This document shows, piece after piece, positions 8,724 to 17,150 of a DNA stretch of 64,000 bases. The number at the start of each line of letters is the position of its first letter. Position 1 is the first letter of the stretch. The position numbers and the translations under genes are program-made. The stretch is from an uncultured Dysgonomonas sp. Lineage in GTDB: Bacteria > Bacteroidota > Bacteroidia > Bacteroidales > Dysgonomonadaceae. Where the stretch lies: positions 1,518,209 through 1,582,208 of the forward strand of contig NZ_LT599032.1 in the NCBI RefSeq assembly GCF_900079725.1. The letters run 5' to 3'. The notes under the pieces are model-generated. The model was not told the DNA's origin and did not search any database. It was given only the letters and a program-made list of their open reading frames with translations.

Positions 8724-9266
8724 ATGAACAAGATGGAAACCCTATGTGCATTATTACTCAATGATATGCACATATCAAAAGATAACATATCCGAATTCAA
8801 TATCAACTGGGACGAGGCTTTGGATCTCTGTAAGGCAAGATGCGTTAGCCATATTATTCTTGGCGGCGACCTGTTTCAATCGAGGTCTTCTCAAACGCTG
8901 GATGTGTTGTTGGCTGTATATGATGCTTTTCTGAATGCAGGCAAGCTGGGTATCCTTGTTATTTTGGCTAATGGAAATCACGACAAGGTAAACCAGGAAG
9001 CCATAAGAGGTTATTGCCATGTATATGGTGAACACAGCAATGTAAGGGTGATAGACGAGTTTTTAACCTTGCAGGATGAAAAGTGGGCATTTGACTTACA
9101 TATCATACCTTATTTTCCTGAAAACGGAAGTTTCACAGAAAAGCTCGGCGTTATCAATTCGTCTTATCTGTCCTCCCAAAAGATGAACTACCTCTACCTG
9201 GAAATAACAGTAAAAGAGCCCCCCATCCGCCAATCTAAATTGACCCCTTGGAAAGTTTTTGTTTAG
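8724..9266 (+). pseudogene. SbcD/T4 gp47-like metallophosphoesterase, truncated by IS21 element
   Basis: Calcineurin-like phosphoesterase motifs are clear: NDMH (D-x-H) near residue 15, GGDLF near residue 50 and NGNHD near residue 88. This is the nuclease half of SbcCD/Mre11/T4 gp46-gp47 type DNA-end processing enzymes. ATG at 8724 is preferred over the GTG six bases upstream. Native sequence stops at about 9216 after about 164 residues, whereas the family is about 330-400. The remaining codons to 9266 are IS21 end sequence. Beyond the other IS end (after about 11823) I see no continuation, so the 3' half was lost. Histidine motifs of the C-terminal half are absent, so the product is almost certainly inactive. 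Confidence 0.75.
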
Positions 9267-9335
9267 GAGTAAAAAAAGCAGTCATATTTTGTTTGTAAAA
9301 AGCCATCATTTTTGTCGGTTTTCACTAATTAAATT

Positions 9336-10082
9336 TCACAAATATAAACATTCCTGATTAGATTTTTTACGTCTGAGCGACTCTCCATGTAACTCTACCC
9401 TCAGTGATTGATGTACTATCCTGTCCAGAACAGCATCAGCAATAGTTTTCTCCCCTATAATATCATACCATTCCTTGACTGGTATCTGAGATGTAATCAG
9501 AGTAGACCTTTTACCATGCCTGTCTTCTATAATATCCAGCAGGGTAACTCTTGCCTGGGAGTCAAAAGGTTGTAAGCCAAAATCATCCAAAATAAGCAGG
9601 TCTGTTCTCTCTATTCTTTTAAGTTCTGTCAGGTTAGTACCTTTAGCTTTAGCCAGTTTAAGCTGTCCCATCAACTTGGCTGTTGAAGCATATAGTACTC
9701 TGTATCCCATCTGACAGGCATGAAAGCCCAATGCTGATGCCAGATAGCTTTTGCCTGTTCCTGTACTGCCTGTAATAAACAGATCCTTGTGTTCCTTTAT
9801 AAAATCCAAAGAGGCCAGCCTGTGTACTTCATTCTTATCGAGTCCCCTTTCTACAGAGTAATCCAGTTGTTCCAGCGATGCTTTGTAGCGGAAGTTAGCC
9901 AGTTTAATAAGCCTGGATATAGACTTGTTCTTACGGTCATCCCATTCACTGTTTACCAGCATGGCGATGAACTGGTCGGGTGTTAATGTCTCTTTAATGG
10001 AGCCTTCCAGATTAGTCCTAAAAGCTTCATACATGCCAAATAAACGCATCTGGCGTAACTTGTCCAATGTTTGATTGTTCAT
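9336..10082 (-). CDS. istB: IS21-family helper ATPase IstB
   Basis: A 248-residue AAA+ protein of normal IstB length. Walker A is GSTGTGKS (residues 105-112) and Walker B is LLILDDFG (near 166). The sequence DAVLDRIVHQSLRVELHGES near the end is the typical IstB C-terminus. IstB remodels target DNA and activates the IstA transposase. It lies 22 bases downstream of istA, as usual in the family. No frameshift or stop is seen, so it is probably functional. Confidence 0.96.
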   Translation of the reverse strand: MNNQTLDKLRQMRLFGMYEAFRTNLEGSIKETLTPDQFIAMLVNSEWDDRKNKSISRLIKLANFRYKASLEQLDYSVERGLDKNEVHRLASLDFIKEHKDLFITGSTGTGKSYLASALGFHACQMGYRVLYASTAKLMGQLKLAKAKGTNLTELKRIERTDLLILDDFGLQPFDSQARVTLLDIIEDRHGKRSTLITSQIPVKEWYDIIGEKTIADAVLDRIVHQSLRVELHGESLRRKKSNQECLYL

Positions 10083-10104
10083 GATTTATTTTTGGTTTAA
10101 ATGT

Positions 10105-11646
10105 TTACTGATAATAATCTTTACCTCTGATATTTTTATGGTTGGGTATGCGTGCAGCTTCATCCTCAAGCTTTAACCTGTCCAGGCGCTTGTTCAGGAT
10201 CTCTTCTATTACTCTGTAACCGTATTGCCCGAAGGATTGGGCGCAGCGGCAGGCATCTATCAGCCGTTCGTTACCCACCCGCCTGGAGAAACTCAGTATG
10301 CCCGAACAAGACTTGTAGGCCTGCTCAGGGTATGTTTTTTCCTCCAGTAATTTGGCGATGTACTCTGCCACATCCTCATGTATATCCATAGCCTGGGAGA
10401 TGAACTTCTCGGCAGACCACTCGGTCAGGAACTGATGTTGGGAGGCCAGGTGTTCGGTGTTGGTCGTATATTGGTATTTACGCCTGTTACGCACATGCTG
10501 GGCTATAAGCTCATGACGGTAGTAAACCTCTACTGACTGCGATGAGTAAAGGACTTTGACTGTTTTACCGATGTATTTATAGGGTACACTGTAATAATGG
10601 GTATCCACTCCTAAACGTATATATCCGTTCTTCCAGACGGTTAGTTGAGCCTGTTCCTTTAACTCATAACGGATCGGGTTCAGGTCCTGCAACACATCAC
10701 GCTCAATCTCCTCGAACTGCTGACGGCGGCTGTATTCCCGTTTATACATAGGAGTGTTGTTGTGTATCTCCAGGGCGACCCTGATAGCAGCATTTAATGA
10801 ACTTAAATCATAGAAGATACGCTTGTCCAGCTTGGTAAAGATTGTTTTATATATCAGCTTTACCGCACCTTCGACCAGGGACTTGTCTCGCGGTTTATAG
10901 GCTCTTGCCGGAAGGACGGTCATCGAGTAATGTTCGGCAAAGCAGGCGAAGGACTCGTTGAGTACCGCTTCATATTTACTGCCCTTGATTACGGCTGCTC
11001 GCAGGTTATCGGGCACAACAACCAAAGGTACTCCCTCAAAATAAATCAGCGAGTTCTCACAAACCCGTATCAGGTCTTCCTTCTTCTGGCTGGCTACAGC
11101 TTCCACATAGGTTAGCTGGCTGCAGCCCAAAATGGCTACAAAGACTTCTACTTCGGTCTTGGTACCATCTCCATTATCCAGGTGGAGTTTTTGTCCTGTA
11201 AAGTCAATGTACATCTTATCACCGGCTTTATGCTCAATATGCATGACCGGACGATGCTGAGCTAAATACAGACGGATAAAACCGCAGAAGCGGGAGATAC
11301 CGTAACCTTCAGGATACTTCTCTATATACTGCCTGTAGAGCATCTCTTTGGTGACTCCCTTACGTTTGAGCTCCCTGCATATACCCGGAAGCAGAGCCTC
11401 CAGGTCTATCTGGCGCTGACTTTTCTCCGGATGGGTAGCCACCAGAAACTTCTGGGATAACTCCAGGTCGCTCATCGCTGAAAAGGCATCGTAGCTAAGA
11501 CCCGAACTAAGGAAAATGTGCAGGTACTTCTTGATGGTGTTGCGTGAGATAAACAACATGCCGGCAATGGCTTTGGTGCCTTTGCCTTGATTGTAAAGAC
11601 GGATTACTTGTCGTAGTTTTAACATACTAATGGTTTTGTTTGACAT
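10105..11646 (-). CDS. istA: IS21-family transposase IstA
   Basis: A 513-residue transposase with an N-terminal helix-turn-helix (about residues 9-45, with IAGMLFISRNTIKKYLHIF) and an rve-type DDE catalytic core. Candidate catalytic residues are Asp148 (MYIDFTGQ), Asp213 (VVVPDNLRAAV) and Glu259 (DKSLVEGAVK). A C-terminal Mu-type beta domain follows (YSVPYKYIGKTVKVLYSSQ). The length is normal and all catalytic residues are present, so the element may still be mobile. It forms an operon with istB. Confidence 0.96.
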   Translation of the reverse strand: MSNKTISMLKLRQVIRLYNQGKGTKAIAGMLFISRNTIKKYLHIFLSSGLSYDAFSAMSDLELSQKFLVATHPEKSQRQIDLEALLPGICRELKRKGVTKEMLYRQYIEKYPEGYGISRFCGFIRLYLAQHRPVMHIEHKAGDKMYIDFTGQKLHLDNGDGTKTEVEVFVAILGCSQLTYVEAVASQKKEDLIRVCENSLIYFEGVPLVVVPDNLRAAVIKGSKYEAVLNESFACFAEHYSMTVLPARAYKPRDKSLVEGAVKLIYKTIFTKLDKRIFYDLSSLNAAIRVALEIHNNTPMYKREYSRRQQFEEIERDVLQDLNPIRYELKEQAQLTVWKNGYIRLGVDTHYYSVPYKYIGKTVKVLYSSQSVEVYYRHELIAQHVRNRRKYQYTTNTEHLASQHQFLTEWSAEKFISQAMDIHEDVAEYIAKLLEEKTYPEQAYKSCSGILSFSRRVGNERLIDACRCAQSFGQYGYRVIEEILNKRLDRLKLEDEAARIPNHKNIRGKDYYQ

Positions 11647-11822
11647 GATGATAAATTTTTGTTGCTCAGCTTTTAAGTAACAAAAATTTTAACACTTTAA
11701 AACAAAATTGACAAGCTTCTGTTTTACTCTTCTTTCACGGGGTCAATTTAAACTGCAACCAAGGGGTCAGTTTAGATTGTTACATGGGGGGCAATTTGGA
11801 TTGGCGGGATGGGGTCAATTTT

Positions 11823-11843
11823 AGCTAATTTTTCCAATTAGCT
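11823..11843. repeat. Inverted repeat at the IS21 right junction
   Basis: AGCTAATT (11823-11830) and AATTAGCT (11836-11843) flank a 5-base loop right at the IS boundary. A further AGCTAAT-like copy occurs at about 11851. The remaining bases up to 12112 hold no gene that I can see. Confidence 0.4.
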
Positions 11844-12112
11844 ACCTATCAGCTAATCCCTTATTTTCTATTGTGAGAGTTATTTTTCAAAGTCTTCCTC
11901 TATAGTTCTATTATCTGTTTAATTAATATCATCTTAATAAAGATTCTTATGCCCTTAGCGATTATATATAATAGTGAACTAAAATATCATCAAATACAAA
12001 ACATATTTCATGTACTCTATTTTAGAAAATTTATTAACGCAATAATGAATCATGTCGTGCAGTTTTTTTGTTTCCAAGATAAACGGATTTATAATAATAA
12101 AATTTAATTCAT

Positions 12113-12568
12113 ATGAGAGATGTAAGTATTTCAGAAAAAAAGTTTGCTCAGGTTGATGATCTACTGTGGGAAATCATCACGTTACTAACAAGAAAGAAAA
12201 CAGAGATATTGGATGAATTCGACCTCACGATGGCTCAATATGATATATTGGTTGCAATATGCCATTTTTCTGATAATAAGGAAGAGATTATACAAATAGA
12301 CTTGGCCGAAAAAGCCCATAAAAATCCGATGACAACATCAACCATATTAAAAAATTTAGAACAGAGAAAATTTATAAAAAGACAAAGAGGACTTGTAAAT
12401 ACACGTACTGTTAAGGTAAATCTGACACAAGCCGGGAAAAACTTTTATATTTCAGTGAAACAAAGAATAGATGAAGTTAGTGCGGAGCTTTTTAAAAACA
12501 TCAATCATAAACATTTTACATCTCAGCTATTAATATTGTCTGATGAATTAAACAAACTAAATAATTAG
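12113..12568 (+). CDS. MarR-family transcriptional regulator
   Basis: A 151-residue protein with the MarR winged-helix layout: a helical N-terminus, LTMAQYDILVAICHF (about residues 38-52), the recognition-helix region KAHKNPMTTSTILKNLEQRK (about 70-90) and the wing KRQRGLVNTRTVKVNLTQAGK. MarR proteins are small dimeric repressors that sense phenolics, oxidants or other small molecules. No obvious target gene is adjacent: the next gene is phage-like and the previous one is the IS element. It may control only itself. Confidence 0.88.
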   Translation: MRDVSISEKKFAQVDDLLWEIITLLTRKKTEILDEFDLTMAQYDILVAICHFSDNKEEIIQIDLAEKAHKNPMTTSTILKNLEQRKFIKRQRGLVNTRTVKVNLTQAGKNFYISVKQRIDEVSAELFKNINHKHFTSQLLILSDELNKLNN

Positions 12569-12649
12569 TTCCTATGTTTAAAATCGGAAGCGACGGATAG
12601 GTAGCGAAGAAATAAGTGTTACGACATTTATAAAATTGCTGGTTCCAGT

Positions 12650-12676
12650 CCTGCAAAGCATTTTTGCAGGGCTTTC
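12650..12676 (+). terminator. Terminator-like hairpin after marR
   Basis: Stem CCTGCAAA (12650-12657) with TTTGCAGG (12663-12670), a 5-base loop, then GCTTTCT. It lies about 80 bases beyond the marR stop. Confidence 0.45.
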
Positions 12677-12761
12677 TACTGATCTGTTATAATATTATTC
12701 TTTATCCCTTAATCATTGAGCCTCCTTTAAGACTATTCTTCTATAAATAATTTATTATGTT

Positions 12762-13781
12762 ATGTATAGAAGGTTCTTAACCAACAATGATTATTTAGGA
12801 ATAATCTCACAGGAAGCTTTAGACCAGATGACACGAGGAAATCAAAATCGTTTTATTCAGGCCGAGGAATCCGCAGAGATGAGTATTACAGAATACCTAA
12901 GCGAAAATTTTGAGATAGAGAAAGAATTAGCTAAAGGGAAATATATTGCAGAATATGAAAGTCAAATCACATATCCCGTAGGTGCTCATATCTATGTGGA
13001 TGGACAAATATATGAAGTAATACGCTCCATAAGCGGATTCAAAACACCTTCTGATATTTTGTTCTGGGAAGAGCATACAGACTTAAATCTAATAGTTGAG
13101 AAAACCCCATGTTATTCGCAATTTAAAACATACTATCCTGGAGATATTGTTATCTATAATGGAGATTTATTTAAATGTTTACATGAAAACGGATATAAAT
13201 TTAACGATATACGGATTCCTTTAACTACAGGCTGGATAGAAGCCGATTTTGAAGAATGGCAACCGACAGATTATGACGTGTGGGATGTAGTCCGGTTTGA
13301 TGGAGTATTCTATGCATTACTTTCACTTGCTGCTTTTGACAATAATATTAATCCATTCGAATCTGATAACTGGGGGGCTATTGCGGATTACACATCGAAT
13401 TATAATGAATATGAACTATCGAATCATGAGTATGTAGTGTACAGTGGTAAGGTATTTTATCCTGAGATTGACGTAAATGCCGATATCGTAGAGATAGGCA
13501 AACATATATCATTACATGATCCTCGAAATTACAATCTAAAAAAGCATATGGTAAGATTAGCAATCTATGAATTAACTAAGCTAATTGCACCAAACAATAT
13601 CAGTGTAGTACGAATCAGGGATTATGAAGATTCTATGAAGTGGCTTTCGGATGCAGCAAAGCTTAAGCTAAATCCTCAAATACCGAGAAAGCTGGATAAA
13701 GAAGAGAAGCCGGTTTTAGACTGGCAGTTAGCCACATTCCAAACAGACTACGACCCGAATAAGAATCCTTGGTTGACGTAA
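12762..13781 (+). CDS. Phage gp36-like (DUF1320-type) protein with CBM5/12-like repeats (putative)
   Basis: A 339-residue protein. The N-terminus (residues 1-55, NDYLGIISQEALDQMTRG, then helices ending ITEYLSENF) and the C-terminal MVRLAIYELTKLI...RIRDYEDSMKWLSDAAK resemble the two halves of Mu-like phage gp36/DUF1320 head-tail adaptor proteins. Between them are about four repeats of the CBM5/12 type, each a Y-x-x-G-x-x-V-x-Y-x-G-x-x-Y pattern: YPVGAHIYVDGQIYEV, YYPGDIVIYNGDLFKC, YDVWDVVRFDGVFYAL and YELSNHEYVVYSGKVFYP, several followed by a Trp. This suggests a virion protein with sugar- or surface-binding modules. No other head or tail gene is nearby, so it is an orphan. Both family calls are inferences from pattern. 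Confidence 0.5.
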   Translation: MYRRFLTNNDYLGIISQEALDQMTRGNQNRFIQAEESAEMSITEYLSENFEIEKELAKGKYIAEYESQITYPVGAHIYVDGQIYEVIRSISGFKTPSDILFWEEHTDLNLIVEKTPCYSQFKTYYPGDIVIYNGDLFKCLHENGYKFNDIRIPLTTGWIEADFEEWQPTDYDVWDVVRFDGVFYALLSLAAFDNNINPFESDNWGAIADYTSNYNEYELSNHEYVVYSGKVFYPEIDVNADIVEIGKHISLHDPRNYNLKKHMVRLAIYELTKLIAPNNISVVRIRDYEDSMKWLSDAAKLKLNPQIPRKLDKEEKPVLDWQLATFQTDYDPNKNPWLT

Positions 13782-13849
13782 AAAGATGTATTATATAGTA
13801 ACTTTATTGATGCCAAATCTTAGTCCTAATGACAAAATTATTCAAGTAT

Positions 13850-13880
13850 TTTGCACGTTAAAAACATCGGGCTATCTTTG
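13850..13880 (+). promoter_or_regulatory. Bacteroidetes-type promoter for the histone-like gene
   Basis: TTTG (13850-13853) and TATCTTTG (13873-13880) are 19 bases apart, matching the -33/-7 consensus of the Bacteroidetes primary sigma factor. The start codon at 13907 is 26 bases downstream of the -7 element. Confidence 0.75.
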
Positions 13881-13906
13881 TCCGCATAATTTTAAAAATA
13901 AAGAAA

Positions 13907-14080
13907 ATGAAAAATTTAGTAGAGACATTAAAAACAAACTTCGAAGCATTTGCAAAAGATGCAGAGTCACAAATCGAAAACGGAAATAAAGCCGCTGGCC
14001 AACGTGCACGCAAAGTGTCACTTGAAATAGAGAAAGCTTTAAAGGACTTCCGCAAGAAGTCTATCGATGCAGGTAAATAA
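13907..14080 (+). CDS. Histone H1-like DNA-associated protein, 57 residues
   Basis: The protein reads MKNLVETLKTNFEAFAKDAE and continues SQIENGNKAAGQRARKVSLE to its end at DAGK. It is a small, helical, Lys/Arg-rich protein that matches the Bacteroidetes family usually annotated as histone H1, with the GNKAAGxRARK core at residues 26-36. It probably coats or bends DNA or modulates transcription. A textbook promoter precedes it and a strong terminator follows, so it is a single-gene unit. A longer frame upstream of it (13786-13989, another reading frame) is not a gene. Confidence 0.85.
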   Translation: MKNLVETLKTNFEAFAKDAESQIENGNKAAGQRARKVSLEIEKALKDFRKKSIDAGK

Positions 14081-14102
14081 TATGCATTTATTAAAAGATA
14101 TT

Positions 14103-14142
14103 GGAGCTATACAAAAGTGGATAGCTCCTTTTATTTATTTTT
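14103..14142 (+). terminator. Intrinsic terminator of the histone-like gene
   Basis: GGAGCTAT (14103-14110) and ATAGCTCC (14121-14128) form a perfect 8-bp stem with a 10-base loop, followed by TTTTATTTATTTTT. It lies 23 bases beyond the stop codon and also separates this gene from the convergent integrase. Confidence 0.85.
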
Positions 14143-14150
14143 AAAACATC

Positions 14151-15446
14151 TTATCTGAAATTCAATGTCTGCTCATTTGCTTGACGCACTTCATTTGGCT
14201 TAGTCATCTTATAATAATGCTTTTCTATCATCTGAGCACTATTTCCTGCCTGAACAGCTACAAGAGAAACCGGATAACCGGCATCTATCAAGGCTGTAAT
14301 AAAACTGCCGCGTGCTGAATACCATGTTATCTTTTCCGGATACCCAATAATCTCGCAGACTTTCTCTAGTGTATTATTTAAGCGGTATGAGAAACTTTCT
14401 ACACGGTTTCTTTTTTGCTCCTCTGTCTGGTGCTTATGTGTCAGTATCGGGAATACATAATTGCCATAACTTAGACCTTCATATTTATCGATAATAGCTT
14501 TAGCCTTATTGATCAGAGGCACTATTGCATCTTTAGGGACTTTCATGCGCTCATATTCTATTATGCCGTCATTTATCCTGTCCTTAGTCAGGTTTATCAG
14601 GTCAATATTGGAAATACCGCCTGAGTAGAAACTGAAAAGAAAAATGTCGATGTGAAAGTTTTGATTCCTGGTAAGCAGTGAACGGTCAATATTTTCAATT
14701 TTTTTGATAATATCCGTTGACACTGCCCTCGATTCAAACTTACCGTGCTGCATAAACTTGCTGAAGTTGTCGAATATCCGTATGTCAGCTCCCGGAACAC
14801 TCAACTTAATGCCATAATTGCAGACTGCCCTTAATTTTCTCACCCGATGGCTTACTGCACCATTATTGCCTTTCTTTTTCCCACGCTGTTGCAGAAACTG
14901 GACAAAGTCTGTAAGTAACTTTTAGTCAATGTCTGCAAAATAAATACGATTCAAAGCCGTTTTGTACTTTTTCGTAGTGAATTCTGTAAGTACGCGTTTA
15001 AGTATCTCGTACTCCTTAACGTTAGAAGAGCTCTTCACAATCTCACCGTTCTTTATCCTTTCTTTTTGGTTAAATTTTTCGATGAGATAATCGAGCATCT
15101 GTGAAAGGGACTTCATTTTTGTTTCGTTTGCCTTGTTACTTTTATTCAAAGCACTAAAACAATACTTCCACTGGACAGGCGTCCAGTCTATTCCTTTAGC
15201 TTCCCACTCAACAGCTACTCGTTCGTACTGTTCTTTGATTTCGAATAAAATCTTGTTTTTCTTCTGATGCTCGTCGTCCTTTGGTTTGAAGGATTGTGTT
15301 GCATCATCCCAGTCTTTTAAATACCCTGTGACATCCTTCAAAGATTTTGTCACGCGAGAATAACCAGACCTGTAAAAAACCACCTCAATTTTAACCAGTT
15401 TTTCGTTCTTAGGGTTTGGTGCCCCTTTAAAGTTGATTGAGAACAT
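14151..15446 (-). pseudogene. Tyrosine-type integrase with an in-frame stop
   Basis: Two open stretches (15446-14922 and 14843-14151) are in the same frame and are separated by one TAA at 14922-14924. Reading through gives 431 residues, a normal length for a Bacteroidetes integrase. The N-terminal part holds the arm-binding and SAM-like domains (VTGYLKDWDDATQSFKP). The C-terminal part is the catalytic domain, with TWYSARGSFITALID and the Tyr region MIEKHYYK. The box I region reads YSGGISNIDL, where an Arg is normally expected, and box II has ARG instead of ARH. The gene therefore carries a nonsense change and perhaps missing catalytic residues. It marks the decayed island to its left. Confidence 0.8.
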
Positions 15447-15654
15447 TTTAGTTGGTTTAATGAGTCTATATTACGTTCTTTTTTTTGCCACATTTTTTTG
15501 CGACATGAACGAATAGTGGTAAGTGGGTTTTAGGGTTTATAAATCATAGGAAGTTTTCAAAAAAGTGATTTTTAGGGTATATAACCCATCTTTTACATTA
15601 GTATAACTCACTTATTTTGTGCCGTTTATTAGAAAATAAGTCTGTATATATAAA

Positions 15655-15723
15655 AAAGAAAAGGTTGTCATCCCGACAACCAATCTTCATTGTTAACCTT
15701 AAATCTAATACCATGAAAAACAC
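15655..15723 (-). ncRNA. Candidate small RNA, copy A
   Basis: On the minus strand TATCTTTG (15735 down to 15728) is a -7 element. The expected transcript of about 70 bases ends in a hairpin GGTTGTC/GACAACC (15663-15681, loop of 5), followed by TTTTCTTTTTTA. An upstream palindrome AAAACATGTTTT (15754-15765) overlaps the -33 region. The whole 123-bp block 15656-15778 recurs inverted at 39257-39379 with three differences. No reading frame of useful size is conserved, so a non-coding RNA is the simplest reading. The transcript would run toward the integrase pseudogene but terminates about 210 bases before it. Confidence 0.7.
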
Positions 15724-15778
15724 AGTACAAAGATAATGGAATTTTTATGTTGTAAAACATGTTTTGATGTTTTTCTTT
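15656..15778. repeat. 123-bp inverted repeat, copy A (partner 39257-39379)
   Basis: By eye 120 of 123 positions match the reverse complement of 39257-39379. One difference lies in the terminator loop and two lie upstream of the palindrome. Sequence similarity stops at both ends, so the unit is bounded exactly by an upstream site and a terminator. The rest of the gap 15447-15876 holds no gene I recognise. Confidence 0.9.
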
Positions 15779-15876
15779 CGTGATTAATATAATTTAACCA
15801 TAGGGTTTTTCTTTCCTTAATAAAATGCAGCTTAATGACCCTCTCTTGATACTGAATAGGAGGTGTTATAAACGCT

Positions 15877-16122
15877 CTACTTTACAGGTCTGAAGTTCGA
15901 ATTCTTCAAGTAGTTCTTTATTCGCTTTGCACGGTCTTCTTCCGACATACTGGCAGGTACTTCTATCGATGTTCTTTCATCTATTTTAATACATACAACC
16001 TTACCCAGACTTTTCTTATGATCGTCTAAAATCTGCTTCAGGATTTCTTCCTGCGTAAGACGTTCAATTTTTTTCATACTGCGTCCTCTCCCTTTTGAGG
16101 GAGCTTTGTTTTGTACATTCAT
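15877..16122 (-). CDS. Hypothetical protein, 81 residues
   Basis: A small basic protein beginning MNVQNKAPSKGRGRSMKKIE. Residues about 22-40 (LTQEEILKQILDDHKKSLGK) are probably helical, followed by a beta-like VVCIKIDERTSIEVP segment and a helical basic end. An internal Met at residue 16 could be the true start. I do not recognise a family. It lies upstream of the integrase pseudogene on the same strand, so it may belong to the same mobile element. Confidence 0.5.
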   Translation of the reverse strand: MNVQNKAPSKGRGRSMKKIERLTQEEILKQILDDHKKSLGKVVCIKIDERTSIEVPASMSEEDRAKRIKNYLKNSNFRPVK

Positions 16123-16580
16123 TTTGTAATGATTTTAATTTTTACGGATTGTTGAAAATCCTTTATATTATACAATTACTGATATAGAGCATTATCTTTA
16201 CATAGACAGCGGAGCTCATTTTTAGCGATTTAGATAAACATAAGCCTTAAAGTATGGATTACCAAACATTTTATAGATACTTCACAAATAAGAGTATAAT
16301 CAGCCGATTAGTAACAAATCTTATACATTGGTTACTAGACAATACTTTAGTGGGAAGAAGGGGAATTTCGTAGCAAAACAAGAATAAAAGGTTCTTGCTA
16401 ATGACAAAACTCTAAAGACCTATATAATATTGATTCTAGTTGTCCATATTGGATTTCAGCCTAAGGCCCATCAGAGGGAATTATATTATACAGAAGTGCT
16501 TATCTGCAAAGAAATCTATCAAAGACATTAATGTCCTCTAAAGTTTTTCACAAACTTCGATCTATTATATTAATAGCAGG
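16123..16580. other. Gene-poor gap
   Basis: These 458 bases have no recognisable gene. A plus-strand frame of 39 codons (16254-16373) and a TTATCTTTAC promoter-like sequence near 16190 are present, but I see no further support for a product. Confidence 0.4.
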
Positions 16581-17084
16581 CTAAAACTCCGGCTTATCTT
16601 TATAGTTACGTGAATTCGGATGTGGAACACCAAAAACCTTTGTGGAAACACTTTCGATTTCAACTTTCCATATCCGAACATTATTTACAGATGGTATGGA
16701 ATACGTAAATTTTCTTTCGGTATATTGCTGCATTATGATATCCAATGCCTTTATCTTTTCTTCAAAATTCTCTTCGAAAACAACACGACCGCGACATATA
16801 ACACTACTACCTTTTACCCTATAGCTACAGGCTACTTCCTTGTTCTGATATGTTAATACAGGCTCTGTGCAGAAAGTTATGCATACATTCGAATTCTTCT
16901 CCAAAGCCTTGATGCTACCACCCTCTTGAGCTGAATGCAGATAAATAATATCGTTCTGATAACCAAAGTTCATCGGTATAACATATGGCATACCATCAAT
17001 ATCAATCATACCGACATAACATATTTGGTTCTTTAGAATAATTTCATTTATCAGGGTACGTTCCTCAACAGTCACTGTCATCAT
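16581..17084 (-). CDS. Pyridoxamine 5'-phosphate oxidase-like (NimA-type) flavin protein
   Basis: About 167 residues from the ATG at 17084. The split-barrel FMN-binding fold is shown by CYVGMIDIDGMPYVIPMNFGY (first two strands), IIYLHSAQEGGSIKALEKN and VCRGRVVFEENFEEK. Nim-type nitroimidazole reductases and many general FMN oxidoreductases share this layout. A longer frame starts at a TTG (17120), but on the minus strand TATCTTTA at about 17109-17116 looks like a -7 element inside that extension, so the internal ATG pair (17084 or 17081) is preferred. The true substrate is unknown. Confidence 0.82.
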   Translation of the reverse strand: MMTVTVEERTLINEIILKNQICYVGMIDIDGMPYVIPMNFGYQNDIIYLHSAQEGGSIKALEKNSNVCITFCTEPVLTYQNKEVACSYRVKGSSVICRGRVVFEENFEEKIKALDIIMQQYTERKFTYSIPSVNNVRIWKVEIESVSTKVFGVPHPNSRNYKDKPEF

Positions 17085-17150
17085 AGCATGCCAAACTTTA
17101 TTTTGAGGTAAAGATAGCAAGAATATGCTTTCAGAAAAAGGGACTTATTC

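Larger units (their letters stand above)
9217..11823 (-). mobile_element. IS21-family insertion sequence
   Basis: About 2.6 kb with intact istA and istB on the minus strand. The left end carries CCGCCAATCTAAATTGACCC, and the right end, read in reverse, CCGCCAATCCAAATTGCCCC, giving imperfect terminal inverted repeats. The right end has four GGGGTCA-like iterations, at about 11739, 11763, 11785 and 11811, spaced 22-26 bases. These fit the multiple transposase-binding sites of IS21 ends. Exact ends and the target duplication could not be fixed by eye. The element interrupts the phosphoesterase gene. Confidence 0.88.

Noticed and set aside
9200-11835. Target-site duplication of the IS21 element
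   Set aside because: TAAAA at the left and TTTTA at the right are inverted, not direct, so no duplication could be assigned.
12640-12680. tRNA T-arm-like GGTTCCAGTCC followed by a hairpin
   Set aside because: No acceptor, D or anticodon arms can be drawn around it, so it is not a tRNA; a degenerate attachment site cannot be excluded but is unsupported.
13786-13989. 67-codon plus-strand frame
   Set aside because: It overlaps the promoter and first half of the histone-like gene in another frame and has no protein-like composition; the 13907 frame is the real gene.
15712-15735. Short frame MKNTVQR inside the 123-bp repeat (opposite strand to the small RNA)
   Set aside because: It runs against the promoter and is only seven codons long. 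Near-identity of the whole block explains its conservation.
16254-16373. 39-codon plus-strand frame in the gap
   Set aside because: No family resemblance or clear ribosome-binding site, and the length is within chance for AT-rich DNA.
17085-17120. Extended N-terminus of the flavin protein from a TTG
   Set aside because: A TATCTTTA -7-like element lies inside the extension and the FMN-fold begins after the ATG pair.
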